DNA of 64,000 nucleotides from Halobacillus alkaliphilus (GCF_900113125.1 NZ_FOOG01000001.1:1-64000); one strand, 5' to 3'; shown: positions 1-9,175, counted from the stretch's first letter. The notes: generated from the sequence alone by a model not told the origin. A program made the numbers and translations.

Positions 1-1012
1 TAGGTATCCCTACGGTGATGGATCGCACGATCCAACAAGCACTTAACCTCTATCTTCAATCGATGTATGACCCAACGTTTTCCACGCAAAGTTACGGATT
101 CCGACCAGGAAAAAGAGCCCATGATGCGGTGAGACAGGCGAAAACCTATATCAATGAGGGGTACATTTGGGTTGTGGACATCGACCTCGAGAAATTCTTC
201 GACCGAGTCAACCACGATCGCCTGATGCGAACGCTAAGTTTTCGCATCAAAGACCCTGGTGTACTTCGCCTCATTCGAAAATATCTCCAAGCAGGAATTA
301 TGGAAGGCGGGCTCACGACTCCAAATCGGGAAGGAACTCCCCAAGGGAGTCCATTAAGTCCTCTCCTTTCGAATATTGTGCTCGATGAACTGGATAAAGA
401 ACTGGAATCTAGAGGCATTCGCTTCGTTCGGTTCGCTGATGACGTGCAAATGTATGCAGGGTCCAAACGTGCCGCCGAACGTATCCTCAAGAATATGACA
501 AACTTCCTCGAAAAGACGCTAAAACTCAAGGTCAACCGAGAGAAAAGTGCGGTAAGCCGTCCGTGGAAACGTAAGTTTCTCGGGTTCAGCTTTACACCTT
601 CGGTGAAAGGGAAAGCTAGAGTGCGCGTCCATAAGGATTCGGTTCACAAGGCCAAGCAACGTTTACGCCAATTAACAAGTCGAAAGTGGAGTACCGATAT
701 GAAATACGAATTAAGAAAATCAATGAATTTCTTACCGGATGGTATAACTACTTTCAGTTGGCGGAAACGCCTTCTGTCTTCAAAAGAATGATGGAATGGC
801 TGAGGAGAAGACTCCGAATGATTCGATGGAAAGAATGGAAGTTGCCTAAGACTAAGGTGAAGAATTTAATGGCCCTGGGAGTGACGAAGGCGAAAGCCTT
901 CGAATGGGGAAACACAAGAAAAGGCTACTGGCGTATAGCCAGTAGCCCTATTCTCCATCGCACATTCAATGACCATTATTGGCAACGTATGGGTTTGAAA
1001 TCATTGAACTAA
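1..1012 (+). pseudogene. ltrA: Group II intron reverse transcriptase/maturase (LtrA type), partial and frameshifted
   Basis: The frame is already open at the left edge (LGIPTV-like, typical of intron RTs). It carries YGFRPG, VVDIDLEKFFD, GTPQGSPLSPLL and a FADD palm motif (most relatives have YADD), then the thumb/maturase region. Around 715-719, in an A-rich run, the frame breaks. The upstream frame continues only to 791, while the rest of domain X (INEFLTGWYNYF, ETPSVFKR, LRRRLR) continues in another frame to a stop at 1012. Restoring one A in the run joins the frames cleanly, so a one-base deletion or a sequencing error explains it. As read, the maturase/HNH-side C-terminus is lost. Confidence 0.9.
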
Positions 1013-1028
1013 CGTTGAATTTTATGAA

Positions 1029-1098
1029 ACCGCCGTATACGGAACCGTACGTACGGTGGTGTGAGAGGACGGAGGTTAGTCACCTCCTCCTACTCGAT
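1029..1098 (+). ncRNA. Group II intron domains V and VI
   Basis: Immediately 3' of the maturase stop, 1029-1060 folds as a domain V-like hairpin (CCGCCGTA pairing with TACGGTGG around a GAAC-type loop). 1063-1098 forms a domain VI hairpin (GGACGGAGGT with ACCTCCTCC) with an unpaired A at 1092 as likely branch point. This is the catalytic and lariat-forming core of the ribozyme and fixes the 3' end of the intron. Confidence 0.75.
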
Positions 1099-1140
1099 TA
1101 TGATTTCAAACGATGGTGATACTTTTTTTTAAGGATTTAT

Positions 1141-1461
1141 TATACAATCGGTCCGGATACTCGAAGACTCAGTTTCGAGATGCTTTGTGCACGTTACGAT
1201 ATGAGGAGAGGGCGTGGGAAATAACTCGTCTTGTTCCATCACCCAGACACTCGAGACATAAGCCGTTCATCAACGGATTGGAAAACTGCCATCCTTTTGA
1301 TGCTCGGCTTAAGCTGGTCGTGTCTTTCGGGGCGATTCCACATTTGAACACTTTCCTATGGACCTACACGACGTAGGGTCGGAAAGCGAATCGCCCCCCG
1401 AAAGACCTTAATCCTAAACTATAATTCGAAATCAAGTATTCAAATATCGGGAGCTTACCTG
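1141..1461. repeat. Long imperfect inverted-repeat element, copy A
   Basis: Outer arms at 1150-1180 and about 1424-1454 are imperfect inverted complements (CGGATACT... / ...ATATCGGGAGC). Many mismatches are C/T changes that would still pair as G-U in RNA. A nested palindrome pairs 1322-1338 with 1388-1406, ending in a small hairpin near 1360-1380 that contains the conserved GGAAAGCGAA. The same arms and GGAAAGCGAA core recur at 62836-63014, so this is a dispersed repeat family. Copy A carries roughly 125-140 extra bases (about 1181-1321). Small open frames here are not convincing genes. Confidence 0.7.
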
Positions 1462-1701
1462 TAATAGTTTACCGTAGAATTTAATCAAGTTGATATAATG
1501 AGGGAGGACAAACAGGGGGTCTTATTTTATAATTGAAATTAATTAATGAGAAAGGAGGAAATATTGAGTTAAAAAGAATAAACCAACTCCTATAGATCCC
1601 CCACAGTACTCCACAACAAATGCGAAGCTAACTAAGAAAAAGCATCCTTCTAGTATTACGATCTCCCCCCCAGAAAATTATAGATCCGAAAGGAGAAATT
1701 G
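1462..1701. other. Intergenic region upstream of comC
   Basis: Between the repeat element and comC no gene is convincing. There is an extended -10 candidate (TG at 1491-1492, TATAAT at 1494-1499) without a good -35. A strong Shine-Dalgarno-like AAAGGAGG near 1550-1558 leads only into a short frame closed by stops. A G-rich tract (about 1515) could pair with a C-rich tract (about 1600). In B. subtilis folC precedes comC; no folC remnant is recognisable here. Confidence 0.4.
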
Positions 1702-2454
1702 ATGAACACTTTGCTCTTGCTCTATATACTTACAACTGGGCTGATTCTAGGCTCCTTTTACCACGTAGTCGGAATTCGCTTGCCGGTAAGAACTCCATTT
1801 CTTACTGGCCGCTCTCAATGTCCCCATTGTCAAACTAAATTGCAGCCTATCGATCTGATCCCTCTTTTCTCTTATCTTCTCACCAAAGGTGCATGCAGGC
1901 ATTGCTGTACTCACATATCCCTCTCTTATCCAATTGTAGAAGCCTTAACGGGAGTTTTGTTTTTAATCTCATATATCGTTTATGGATGGACACCTTCTTT
2001 TTTGGGTGCCTGTTTACTCATTAGTTTAAGTATCATGGTAACTGTCAGTGATCTTAGATACATGCTAATTCCAGACCTTCTCCTTATTTGGTTTGCAGCT
2101 ATATTTATTATCTATAGAATCCTATATCCGCTTCACCCATGGTATTCCTCAGTAAACGGAGCGTTTATATCCCTTCTTTTAATTGCTTTTATAATTATTC
2201 TAAGTAAAGGAGGAATGGGGGCTGGAGATATGAAACTTTTAGGAGTGCTGGGAATTCTCCTTGGAACTCAACATGTACTGGTGACCTTTTTTATAGCTGT
2301 ATTCATTGGTACGGTAACCAGTCTGCTCATGGTCGGTTTGAAACGTAGTGGTCGTAAAGACCCTGTGCCATTTGGTCCTTCTATTGTTTCCGCTGCAGTT
2401 ATTGTGTATTTTTTTGGAGAAAACTTAGTTGTTTTATACCTGTCATCCTTTTAG
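1702..2454 (+). CDS. comC: Type IV prepilin peptidase/leader peptidase ComC
   Basis: A 250-residue, very hydrophobic protein of the A24 aspartic peptidase family. Such enzymes cleave and N-methylate type IV prepilin-like competence pseudopilins (ComGC-type) at the membrane. The N-terminal domain has two CxxC pairs (C40/C43 and C65/C68). Catalytic aspartates are expected in SDLRYMLIPD (D117) and GAGD (D176). About seven membrane segments follow. The start is ATG 1702, with AAAGGAG six bases upstream, rather than the TTG one codon earlier. spoIIB follows at a 150-bp distance, as in B. subtilis. A functional substrate cannot be shown in this window. Confidence 0.93.
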   Translation: MNTLLLLYILTTGLILGSFYHVVGIRLPVRTPFLTGRSQCPHCQTKLQPIDLIPLFSYLLTKGACRHCCTHISLSYPIVEALTGVLFLISYIVYGWTPSFLGACLLISLSIMVTVSDLRYMLIPDLLLIWFAAIFIIYRILYPLHPWYSSVNGAFISLLLIAFIIILSKGGMGAGDMKLLGVLGILLGTQHVLVTFFIAVFIGTVTSLLMVGLKRSGRKDPVPFGPSIVSAAVIVYFFGENLVVLYLSSF

Positions 2455-2607
2455 GCTTGGGTACCTCAAATCGTATAATTGTAAAGAAGCTTACTGGACA
2501 GGTAGAGGCAGCAAGTGAAATTGTCGAAACAATGCTGACAAATTTCAACGTTGTTTTTGTGGTTGCTGTGATAGGGTTGGGACAAACCTTGCAGGAGTGA
2601 TTAAACG

Positions 2608-3450
2608 ATGGAATCGAATAAAAAAATAACCATATCTTTCCGCAATGAAAAAGAAAAAGTTCCTGAAAATGAAATAATCCAGGCGAAAGAGGAGGTTGCG
2701 GCTTCAGATCCAGACCCAAATAAGATAGAAGAGATACCGGTATTAGAAATTCGAAAACCGCACCCATCACCCACTAAGAAAAAGAAGTACGAGAAGAATT
2801 CAGTAAAGTATTTGGTCGTTGCTGCTTCTTCAGCACTCTTATTAAGCTTAGGACTCGGTTTTTTACTCCTGCGTATGTTTGTTACCCTGACCGACGAAAC
2901 TACCGCTGGTAAAGAAATGGTACCGGCCGCAGTCCCTTCTGAAGAAGCTGTTACAGAGCAGGTTGCTGCTGTAAATCCCAACGCTGTTGAAGCCTACTTG
3001 GTTCAGGCAGGAGTTTTTACAACAGAAGAAAAAGCTTTCCAGTGGAAAAGTAAGTTGACTGCTCTATCTGTTTCTTCTATGGTTTGGGAAAGGGATCATC
3101 AGTTTTATTTATTTGCAGGAAGCGCGCAGACGGAGACCGAAGCTTCTCAAATAGCTGCAGAGTTATCTTCACGTAGTATCGAAACGTACGTAAAACCCTG
3201 GTCTGTGTTGAAGGGAGAAGGATCCTTAACAGGAGAAGAAGCCAAAACGTTTGATCTTTTGATTGATCACTTGGAGAATTTTTCAATTGATCAGCTTTCC
3301 GATGCAGATCGTCAGAAGCTGCTGAGCACCCTGGAGAAACAGGAACCAAATTCTCCGTTAATCTCTGCACTGCAAGGATGGGATCAACGTGACAATTACC
3401 ATTTGAATTGGCTGAAGGTAGCTTATTCTCTTGAAAAAATGATGGAATAG
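2608..3450 (+). CDS. spoIIB: Stage II sporulation protein B (SPOR domain)
   Basis: 280 residues. A charged, Glu/Lys-rich cytoplasmic N-terminus (1-66) is followed by one membrane helix (about 67-92) and an extracytoplasmic region with a SPOR-like peptidoglycan-binding domain (about 130-196, AYLVQAGVF...FAGSAQTETEAS). SpoIIB localises to the sporulation septum and helps recruit septal peptidoglycan-degrading machinery at the onset of engulfment. The start ATG follows GCAGGAGTGA. The position between comC and maf matches B. subtilis and supports the call, because sequence conservation of SpoIIB is otherwise low. Confidence 0.85.
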   Translation: MESNKKITISFRNEKEKVPENEIIQAKEEVAASDPDPNKIEEIPVLEIRKPHPSPTKKKKYEKNSVKYLVVAASSALLLSLGLGFLLLRMFVTLTDETTAGKEMVPAAVPSEEAVTEQVAAVNPNAVEAYLVQAGVFTTEEKAFQWKSKLTALSVSSMVWERDHQFYLFAGSAQTETEASQIAAELSSRSIETYVKPWSVLKGEGSLTGEEAKTFDLLIDHLENFSIDQLSDADRQKLLSTLEKQEPNSPLISALQGWDQRDNYHLNWLKVAYSLEKMME

Positions 3451-3612
3451 AAAGTAAAGGTCTCTCAATGTAACAAATTTTTAAGAAATTCCCTATGGGA
3501 TACTTCTTTTTTACTTGTTTTTGGTAACTGGAAATTCTGTTTATGTAAATCAAAGATTGACAGAGATTCCTGTAAAATGAGAATACCTCATGTAGAGTAA
3601 GGAGCTTAGTTA

Positions 3613-4179
3613 ATGCCAACACTTATACTTGGATCGCAATCACCCAGAAGGAAAGGATTGCTAAAAGAAGCCGGGTACGAGTTTTTACTACGAGTTTCCG
3701 GCACAGACGAAGAATTAGAAAAAGGCGTTCCGCCAGAACAAGCGGTCAGTTATTTATCAAAACAAAAAAGCTTGGCTATCCCTATTGAGGAAAATGAAGT
3801 GCTGCTTACAGCCGATACCCTCGTGTCTATAGATGGAGAGATCCTTGGAAAACCTGCTGATGAGAGTGAAGCTTTTAGTTTTCTTACAAAATTAAGCGGT
3901 CGCACACATCAAGTGCATACAGGAGTCACATTACGTTCCAAGGAACACATCCATACGTTTGTTGTCAAAACAGATGTTACGTTCTTTTCCCTATCTGATA
4001 AGGAAATTTATAAGTATATGGAGTCAGGGGAAGCGTGGGATAAAGCAGGTGGTTACGGCATACAGGGGAAAGGAGCGCTTTTTGTAAAGTATATTCATGG
4101 AGATTACTACAGTGTAGTAGGCTTACCTATAGCTAAAGTCGTAAGAGAGCTTGAAGCCTTTGGAGTTTTGCTGGGCTAA
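3613..4179 (+). CDS. maf: Maf nucleoside-triphosphate pyrophosphatase
   Basis: 188 residues, full length for Maf. The N-terminal signature GSQSPRRKGLL is the nucleotide-binding loop of the family. TADTLV with a catalytic Asp and GGYGIQGKGA are also present. Maf proteins hydrolyse non-canonical and pyrimidine nucleoside triphosphates to monophosphates and, when overproduced, block septation. AAGGAG lies about 7 bases upstream. A possible promoter (TTGACA at 3557-3562, weak -10 near 3580) suggests transcription may start here as well as from comC-spoIIB. radC follows within 45 bp. Confidence 0.93.
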   Translation: MPTLILGSQSPRRKGLLKEAGYEFLLRVSGTDEELEKGVPPEQAVSYLSKQKSLAIPIEENEVLLTADTLVSIDGEILGKPADESEAFSFLTKLSGRTHQVHTGVTLRSKEHIHTFVVKTDVTFFSLSDKEIYKYMESGEAWDKAGGYGIQGKGALFVKYIHGDYYSVVGLPIAKVVRELEAFGVLLG

Positions 4180-4220
4180 CGTTCTCTACATGAGGAATGA
4201 GTTATAAGGGAGCGAAGAGG

Positions 4221-4910
4221 GTGACAAATGCAAGTATTATGATTAAGGATGTACCCAAGGAGGATCGTCCCAGGGAAAGACTATTGGAAATAGGCGCTTC
4301 TCATCTTTCCAACCAGGAACTACTTGCCATTCTTTTAGGAAGCGGCACTAAAAGAGAGTCAGTTATGGATTTGGCTCAGCGTCTTCTTATTCATTTTGAA
4401 GGAATTTTATTACTAAAAGATGCGAGCCTTGAAGAATTGACCGCTATCAGGGGGATCGGCGTAGCAAAGGCCGTTTTGATTATGTCGGCTATTGAAATAG
4501 GAAAGCGGATGCAGCAAATGAAGCCGGTGGAAAGATATATGATTCGCAGCCCTGAAGACGGCGCCGATTTCGTTATGGAAGAAATGCGTGACTTAAAACA
4601 GGAGCATTTCATTTGTTTATTCCTGAATACTAAAAATCAGGTACTCCATCGCCAGACCATCTTCATCGGAAGCTTGAATGCTTCGATTGTTCATCCTCGC
4701 GAGGTTTTTAAAGAAGCCGTGAAACGCTCGGCTGCCTCCATTATATGTGCCCATAACCATCCTTCCGGAGATCCTACTCCTTCTCAAGAGGATATTCAGG
4801 TAACAAGAAGATTACAGGAGTGCGGAAAGATGATCGGTATCGAACTACTGGATCATCTTGTCATAGGAGATCAAAAGTTTATATCTTTAAAAGAAAAAGG
4901 ATACTTGTAA
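4221..4910 (+). CDS. radC: JAMM/MPN+ domain protein RadC
   Basis: About 229 residues with N-terminal helix-hairpin-helix (LTAIRGIGVAKA) and C-terminal JAMM metal motif (HNHPSGDPTPSQED, H178/H180 and D191-type ligand). The family was named for DNA repair, but that role is disputed and the biochemical function is unsettled. The longest frame begins at ATG 4197, without a spaced ribosome-binding site. GTG 4221 has AAGGGAG eight bases upstream and gives an N-terminus (MTNASIMIKDVP) matching Bacillus homologues in length, so 4221 is chosen. It sits between maf and mreB as in B. subtilis. Confidence 0.9.
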   Translation: MTNASIMIKDVPKEDRPRERLLEIGASHLSNQELLAILLGSGTKRESVMDLAQRLLIHFEGILLLKDASLEELTAIRGIGVAKAVLIMSAIEIGKRMQQMKPVERYMIRSPEDGADFVMEEMRDLKQEHFICLFLNTKNQVLHRQTIFIGSLNASIVHPREVFKEAVKRSAASIICAHNHPSGDPTPSQEDIQVTRRLQECGKMIGIELLDHLVIGDQKFISLKEKGYL

Positions 4911-4960
4911 CACTATCTATTTTATCTAATTTTTCGTATAATTGAATAGATGGAGATAAA

Positions 4961-5002
4961 AGGCGCCATTTATAGGAATCTCTTATAAATAGGCGCTTCT
5001 TC
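4961..5002 (+). terminator. Rho-independent terminator after radC
   Basis: GGCGCC plus ATTTATA pairs with TATAAATAGGCGC around a short loop, followed by TTCTTCT. The T-tract is interrupted, so termination may be partial, allowing read-through into mreB. Confidence 0.6.
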
Positions 5003-5069
5003 TAATCCACGAAAAGGCTTATGCCTGACCCCGCCTGAGCAATGCGGGCACTTAGAAAGGAAGATTGAA

Positions 5070-6110
5070 TTGGGTCTATTTGGTTTTTCTCAAGACTTAG
5101 GAATTGATTTAGGTACTGCGAATACACTTGTTTATCTAAAAGATAAAGGGGTTATTGTAAGGGAACCTTCTGTCGTAGCCAAAAATAATCAAACAGGTGA
5201 AATTCTGGCCGTAGGGAATGAAGCTAGAAAAATGATCGGCCGTACTCCTGCGTACATAACTGTCATTCGTCCAATGAAGGACGGGGTCATAGCGGATTAT
5301 GAAACCACAGCTCAAATGATGAAATACTACATTCAAAAAGCGTTAAAAACCAGATCTACATTTGCGAGTAAGCCAAACATTATGGTCTGTGTTCCATCCG
5401 GTATTACTATGGTGGAAGAACGTGCAGTCATTGATGCTACTAAACAAGCAGGTGCTAAAGAAGCATTTCCAATAGCGGAACCTTTTGCAGCGGCGATCGG
5501 AGCTGGACTACCTGTATGGGAACCTACCGGAAGCATGATTGTAGACATTGGAGGAGGCACCACTGAAGTAGCCATCCTTTCCATGGGTGGAATCGTAACC
5601 AGTCAATCTATACGTGTAGCCGGTGACGAAATGGATGATTCTATCATTCAGCACGTCAGGAAAAAGTATAACCTTATGATTGGGGAAAGAACGGCAGAAG
5701 AAGTAAAAATGGAACTGAGCGGTGCGGGCAGTATTCAAGGCAATGATGAAATGGATATTCGCGGCCGTGATCTGCTCACAGGTCTTCCTAAAACGATTAC
5801 GGTTCACTCGGAAGAAATTATTAATGTCGTTAAGGATACAGTAGATACAATTATTGAAACAATTATTAATACGTTGGAAAAGACGCCTCCTGAACTTGCT
5901 TCAGACATTATGGAACGTGGCATTGTCTTAACGGGTGGTGGAGCATTACTTAAGAATTTGGATACTGTCATCAGTGAACGTACAGAGATGCCTGTCTTTA
6001 TTGCAGAAGAGCCACTGGATTGTGTAGTCATTGGAACTGGAAAGTCTCTTGAAAATATCCACCATTTCAGAGCCCAGCCTAATGTAGCAAGCCGAGCGAA
6101 AATGGATTAG
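5070..6110 (+). CDS. mreB: Rod-shape-determining actin homologue MreB
   Basis: 346 residues, typical MreB. It begins [16 protein letters not shown] (phosphate-1 motif), with [10 protein letters not shown] (phosphate-2) and [11 protein letters not shown] (adenosine motif). MreB filaments at the inner membrane guide the elongasome (RodA/PBP2, MreCD). Translation starts at TTG 5070 with AGAAAGGA eight bases upstream. The following genes mreC and mreD are 11 bp downstream and then overlapping, giving an mreBCD-minCD operon. The upstream region contains an isolated TATAAT (4937-4942). Confidence 0.97.
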   Translation: MGLFGFSQDLGIDLGTANTLVYLKDKGVIVREPSVVAKNNQTGEILAVGNEARKMIGRTPAYITVIRPMKDGVIADYETTAQMMKYYIQKALKTRSTFASKPNIMVCVPSGITMVEERAVIDATKQAGAKEAFPIAEPFAAAIGAGLPVWEPTGSMIVDIGGGTTEVAILSMGGIVTSQSIRVAGDEMDDSIIQHVRKKYNLMIGERTAEEVKMELSGAGSIQGNDEMDIRGRDLLTGLPKTITVHSEEIINVVKDTVDTIIETIINTLEKTPPELASDIMERGIVLTGGGALLKNLDTVISERTEMPVFIAEEPLDCVVIGTGKSLENIHHFRAQPNVASRAKMD

Positions 6111-6121
6111 GCGGTCAAGAT

Positions 6122-7003
6122 ATGCCAAGCTTATTCCGAAGAAAAAGATTAATGGCAGTATTAATCGGCTTCATTGTATTGGTTGCTTTGATCGGATTTT
6201 CGATTCGGGATCGTGACTCTTTAACTACGCCTGAGAAATTCTTTAAAGATACGGTAGGATGGATGCAGAGTATCATCCATAAACCTGTTAGTCTAGTTGA
6301 CAACTCCGTGGACAATATTCAAAATATGTTTGAAGTGTATGAACAGAATCAGGTTTTAAAAGCGCGTCTTTCCGAGTACAAGGGCGTTATCAAAGATAAT
6401 CAGCGGTTAAAGAATGACAATGCAGAGCTGCGAAAAACGATGGGGAAAACGGAATCATTGAGTGATTATTCACCTATCCAGGCTACAGTTATAGCCAGAA
6501 GCTCGGACAGGTGGTTCGAGCAGATGACCATTAACCGAGGCGAAGAACATGGAGTGGCCAAGGATATGGCTGTATTGACCAGTGAAGGAATGGTAGGGAA
6601 AATTAAATCCGCTGGAGCCTTTCATTCGACTGTACAGCTACTGAGCGGGTTTGATCGGTCCAATAAGATTTCCTCGTGGGTGGTAAGAAAAGATAAAAAT
6701 GAGGCATTTGGTTTAATAGAAGGTTACGATGGAGAAAGTGGCAGATTACTGCTGAAAGGTATTAAGCTGGACAAAGAATTGAAAAAAGGGGATACCGTCA
6801 TTTCTTCAGGTCTCGGCGGTGTTTTTCCTAGTAATCTGCGAATAGGTACAGTGGAAGAGGTTGTTAACGATCAGTTCGGTTTAACAAAAACCGCATACGT
6901 AAAACCTTTTGCTGATCTATTTAATATCAACCATGTTATCGTGGTTGACCGCTCCGTGCAGACCGTTGAAAATGAGGATCAGAAAGAGGATGGAGATTCA
7001 TGA
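6122..7003 (+). CDS. mreC: Rod-shape-determining protein MreC
   Basis: 293 residues. A short cytoplasmic tail and one membrane helix (about 10-27) are followed by a coiled coil (about 65-110, YEQNQVLKARLSEYK) and the double beta-barrel extracytoplasmic domain (ending near LFNINHVIVVD). MreC is the periplasmic-side scaffold that activates the PBP2-RodA synthase together with MreD. It ends with an acidic tail and overlaps the mreD start by four bases (ATGA), indicating translational coupling. Confidence 0.95.
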   Translation: MPSLFRRKRLMAVLIGFIVLVALIGFSIRDRDSLTTPEKFFKDTVGWMQSIIHKPVSLVDNSVDNIQNMFEVYEQNQVLKARLSEYKGVIKDNQRLKNDNAELRKTMGKTESLSDYSPIQATVIARSSDRWFEQMTINRGEEHGVAKDMAVLTSEGMVGKIKSAGAFHSTVQLLSGFDRSNKISSWVVRKDKNEAFGLIEGYDGESGRLLLKGIKLDKELKKGDTVISSGLGGVFPSNLRIGTVEEVVNDQFGLTKTAYVKPFADLFNINHVIVVDRSVQTVENEDQKEDGDS

Positions 7004-7527
7004 AAAGGTATTACATCGCTCTGATCTGTCTGCTTCTTCTAGTGATGCAGGGGATGGCTATGAGTTTGTTACCCTCTAAGCTTGTATATTCAAATCTATT
7101 AATGACCCCTCACTGGGTACTTCTTTTTTTATTAATAGTTGCTATATTTTATGACCGGGACAAAACTTATTTTGCTGTCTGGTACGGGATGGCATTTGGT
7201 CTATTGCTCGATATTGTATATACTGGCATACTTGGAGTTTACATGGTAACTTATGCACTGGTCATCTATGTAATTCACGGTATTAATAAAACGATTCATT
7301 CGAATTTTATCGGAGCTTCACTATTAGTGATCCTGGGGATCATTTTGTCCGATACATTACTATACGTAATCTATTCATTTGTACAAATCACTTCTATGCC
7401 ATGGGGTACTTACCTTATCCTGCGACTGCTGCCTACTGTGGCAGCTAATATGATCTTCTTTATTATTTTATATCCTGTCGTGAAGGATCGGATTACACAA
7501 TGGTCAGAAGTAATAAATAACGCTTAG
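7000..7527 (+). CDS. mreD: Rod-shape-determining membrane protein MreD
   Basis: 175 residues with about five membrane helices and almost no soluble region, as usual for MreD. The conserved FGLLLDIVYTGILGVY segment is recognisable. MreD partners MreC in the elongasome. Its start lies inside the last codons of mreC. The family is poorly conserved, so the call rests on membrane topology, this motif and operon position. Confidence 0.93.
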   Translation: MKRYYIALICLLLLVMQGMAMSLLPSKLVYSNLLMTPHWVLLFLLIVAIFYDRDKTYFAVWYGMAFGLLLDIVYTGILGVYMVTYALVIYVIHGINKTIHSNFIGASLLVILGIILSDTLLYVIYSFVQITSMPWGTYLILRLLPTVAANMIFFIILYPVVKDRITQWSEVINNA

Positions 7528-7564
7528 AATTTTGTAAAATGTCTAAGGTCTGAGGTGACAGCCT

Positions 7565-8251
7565 GTGACGGCAAACGATCAGAAAGTATTAATTAAAGGA
7601 ACTAGAGATGGATTGACACTTAGTTTAGACGATCAGTGTGCTTACAAGGAAATTCTGAAGGAATTACAAAGTAAGCTGTCTATGAAAGGCATTACTGATG
7701 AAGAACCTATGATTCATGTGACGATTCAATTGGGTAAACGTTTTGTGACGAAAGAACAAAAAGAGGAACTTGTCGACCTCATTAAAGAAAAGCAAAAGCT
7801 TGTAGTGGATCGTATTGAATCAGATGTTATTACGAAAAAAGAGGCTTTTGAATGGAAAGAGAATACAGAAATTACTCCGATCGCCAAGACCATTCGTTCT
7901 GGACAATTGGTGGAGGTACGCGGGGATTTACTGCTCATTGGAGATGTTAATCCAGGCGGAAGTATTTCGGCAACTGGCAATGTATATGTGCTTGGCAGCC
8001 TCAAAGGCGTGGCTCATGCCGGGGTTGAAGGGGACACAGAGACGGTAATTGCTGCCTCTTATATGCAGCCGAGCCAATTGCGAATTGCCGACCAGGTTAG
8101 CCGTGCCCCCGATTATGAAACGGAAGGTGTATATATGGAGTGCGGGTTTATTGATGAACAGGAAGGGAAGATTCGCATCGACCGATTACAGGAAGTTGTG
8201 AAGAAGAAACCGGATCTTGCAAGTTTTGAAAGGAGAATGAGGAATGGGTGA
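7565..8251 (+). CDS. minC: Septum site-determining protein MinC
   Basis: 228 residues. The N-terminal FtsZ-inhibiting domain is followed by the C-terminal right-handed beta-helix dimerisation and MinD-binding domain, recognisable by RSGQLVEVRGDLLLIGDVNPGG and AGVEGD-type motifs. MinC blocks FtsZ ring assembly away from midcell when recruited by MinD. It starts at GTG 7565 with GAGGTGA five bases upstream. It overlaps minD by eight bases. Confidence 0.95.
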   Translation: MTANDQKVLIKGTRDGLTLSLDDQCAYKEILKELQSKLSMKGITDEEPMIHVTIQLGKRFVTKEQKEELVDLIKEKQKLVVDRIESDVITKKEAFEWKENTEITPIAKTIRSGQLVEVRGDLLLIGDVNPGGSISATGNVYVLGSLKGVAHAGVEGDTETVIAASYMQPSQLRIADQVSRAPDYETEGVYMECGFIDEQEGKIRIDRLQEVVKKKPDLASFERRMRNG

Positions 8252-9041
8252 AGCGATAGTAATTACCTCCGGAAAGGGAGGGGTTGGAAAGACCACAACT
8301 ACCGCCAATCTGGGGACCGCTTTGGCCTTACAGAACAAAAAAGTGTGTCTGGTGGATACAGATATCGGTCTCAGGAATTTAGATGTTGTGATGGGTCTTG
8401 AAAATCGTATTATCTACGATATTGTAGATGTAGTTAATGAACGCTGCAAAACAAAACAAGCCCTTGTAACCGATAAACGTTTTGACTGTCTGCATTTATT
8501 GCCGGCAGCCCAGACTTCCGATAAATCCGAGGTGACTCCAGAAGGAATTAAAGAAATTGTGGAAGAATTGAAGCAAGATTATGATTATATTATAATCGAT
8601 TGTCCCGCGGGAATTGAACAAGGATATAAAAATGCTGTGGCCGGCGCTGATAAAGCTGTGGTCGTTACAACTCCTGAAAAATCAAGTGTTAGGGACGCAG
8701 ATCGCATTATTGGTCTTCTTGAACAAGAAGAAATAGAAGCACCTAAACTTATAATAAATCGTATAAGAAATCACATGATGAAAAGCGGAGATATGCTGGA
8801 TGTAGACGAAATCGTTTCGGTCCTATCCATCGATTTGCTTGGTATTGTGGTAGATGATGACTCAGTTATTACCGCATCTAATAGCGGAGAGCCAGTAGCA
8901 ATGAAGCCAAATTCCAGAGCTTCAATAGCTTACCGAAACATCGCTCGCAGAATATTGGGTGAAGCGGTGCCGCTAATGAATCTAGATGAAGATAATGGAA
9001 TGTTCTCAAAAGTAAAACGTTTCTTTGGAATGCGCACATAA
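8244..9041 (+). CDS. minD: Septum site-determining ATPase MinD
   Basis: 265 residues. Deviant Walker A motif SGKGGVGKTTTT near the N-terminus, Walker B-type IIIDCPAG, and a C-terminal amphipathic membrane-targeting helix (FSKVKRFFGMRT). MinD-ATP dimers bind the membrane and recruit MinC. The gene closes the mreBCD-minCD operon and is followed by a strong terminator. The ATG is preceded by AGGAGAATGAGG inside minC. Confidence 0.97.
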   Translation: MGEAIVITSGKGGVGKTTTTANLGTALALQNKKVCLVDTDIGLRNLDVVMGLENRIIYDIVDVVNERCKTKQALVTDKRFDCLHLLPAAQTSDKSEVTPEGIKEIVEELKQDYDYIIIDCPAGIEQGYKNAVAGADKAVVVTTPEKSSVRDADRIIGLLEQEEIEAPKLIINRIRNHMMKSGDMLDVDEIVSVLSIDLLGIVVDDDSVITASNSGEPVAMKPNSRASIAYRNIARRILGEAVPLMNLDEDNGMFSKVKRFFGMRT

Positions 9042-9047
9042 ATTTTG

Positions 9048-9090
9048 AAAAAGAGCGGCCTGTTTTATAAAAAACCGGCCGCTCTTTTTT
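9048..9090 (+). terminator. Terminator of the mre-min operon
   Basis: AGAGCGGCC (9052-9060) pairs perfectly with GGCCGCTCT (9077-9085), followed by a T6 tract. It separates mreBCD-minCD from the sporulation genes spoIVFAB. Confidence 0.9.
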
Positions 9091-9175
9091 GTGGGCAGCG
9101 GACAAGCTTTTACACATATATCCCTCTCTATCTCCATAGAATGTAAAAAAAGATGGCGGAAAGAGAGGGATTATT

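Larger units (their letters stand above)
1..1098 (+). mobile_element. Group II intron, 3' portion, cut by the window edge
   Basis: The segment holds the maturase reading frame followed by a ribozyme 3' end (domains V and VI). The intron's 5' half lies upstream of the window. The 3' boundary is placed at about 1098, after the conserved 3'-terminal CTACTCGAT-like sequence, with a candidate branch-point A at 1092, seven nucleotides from the end. Group II introns are retroelements that splice as RNA and move by target-primed reverse transcription. The encoded protein is frameshifted, so this copy is probably immobile unless helped in trans. Boundaries come from consensus recall, not from an alignment. 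Confidence 0.85.

Noticed and set aside
1113-1376. Short open frames across copy A of the inverted-repeat element (87 aa and others)
   Set aside because: They lie within the palindrome, have no ribosome-binding site and no recognisable domain, and both strands are open only because of the inverted symmetry.
1462-1701. Remnant of folC or of a ComK box upstream of comC
   Set aside because: No FolC-like peptide in any frame and no paired AAAA-N5-TTTT boxes could be seen.
3557-3585. Promoter for maf (TTGACA with 17-bp spacer to AGAATA)
   Set aside because: The -10 is too weak to report as a feature; mentioned only in the maf entry.
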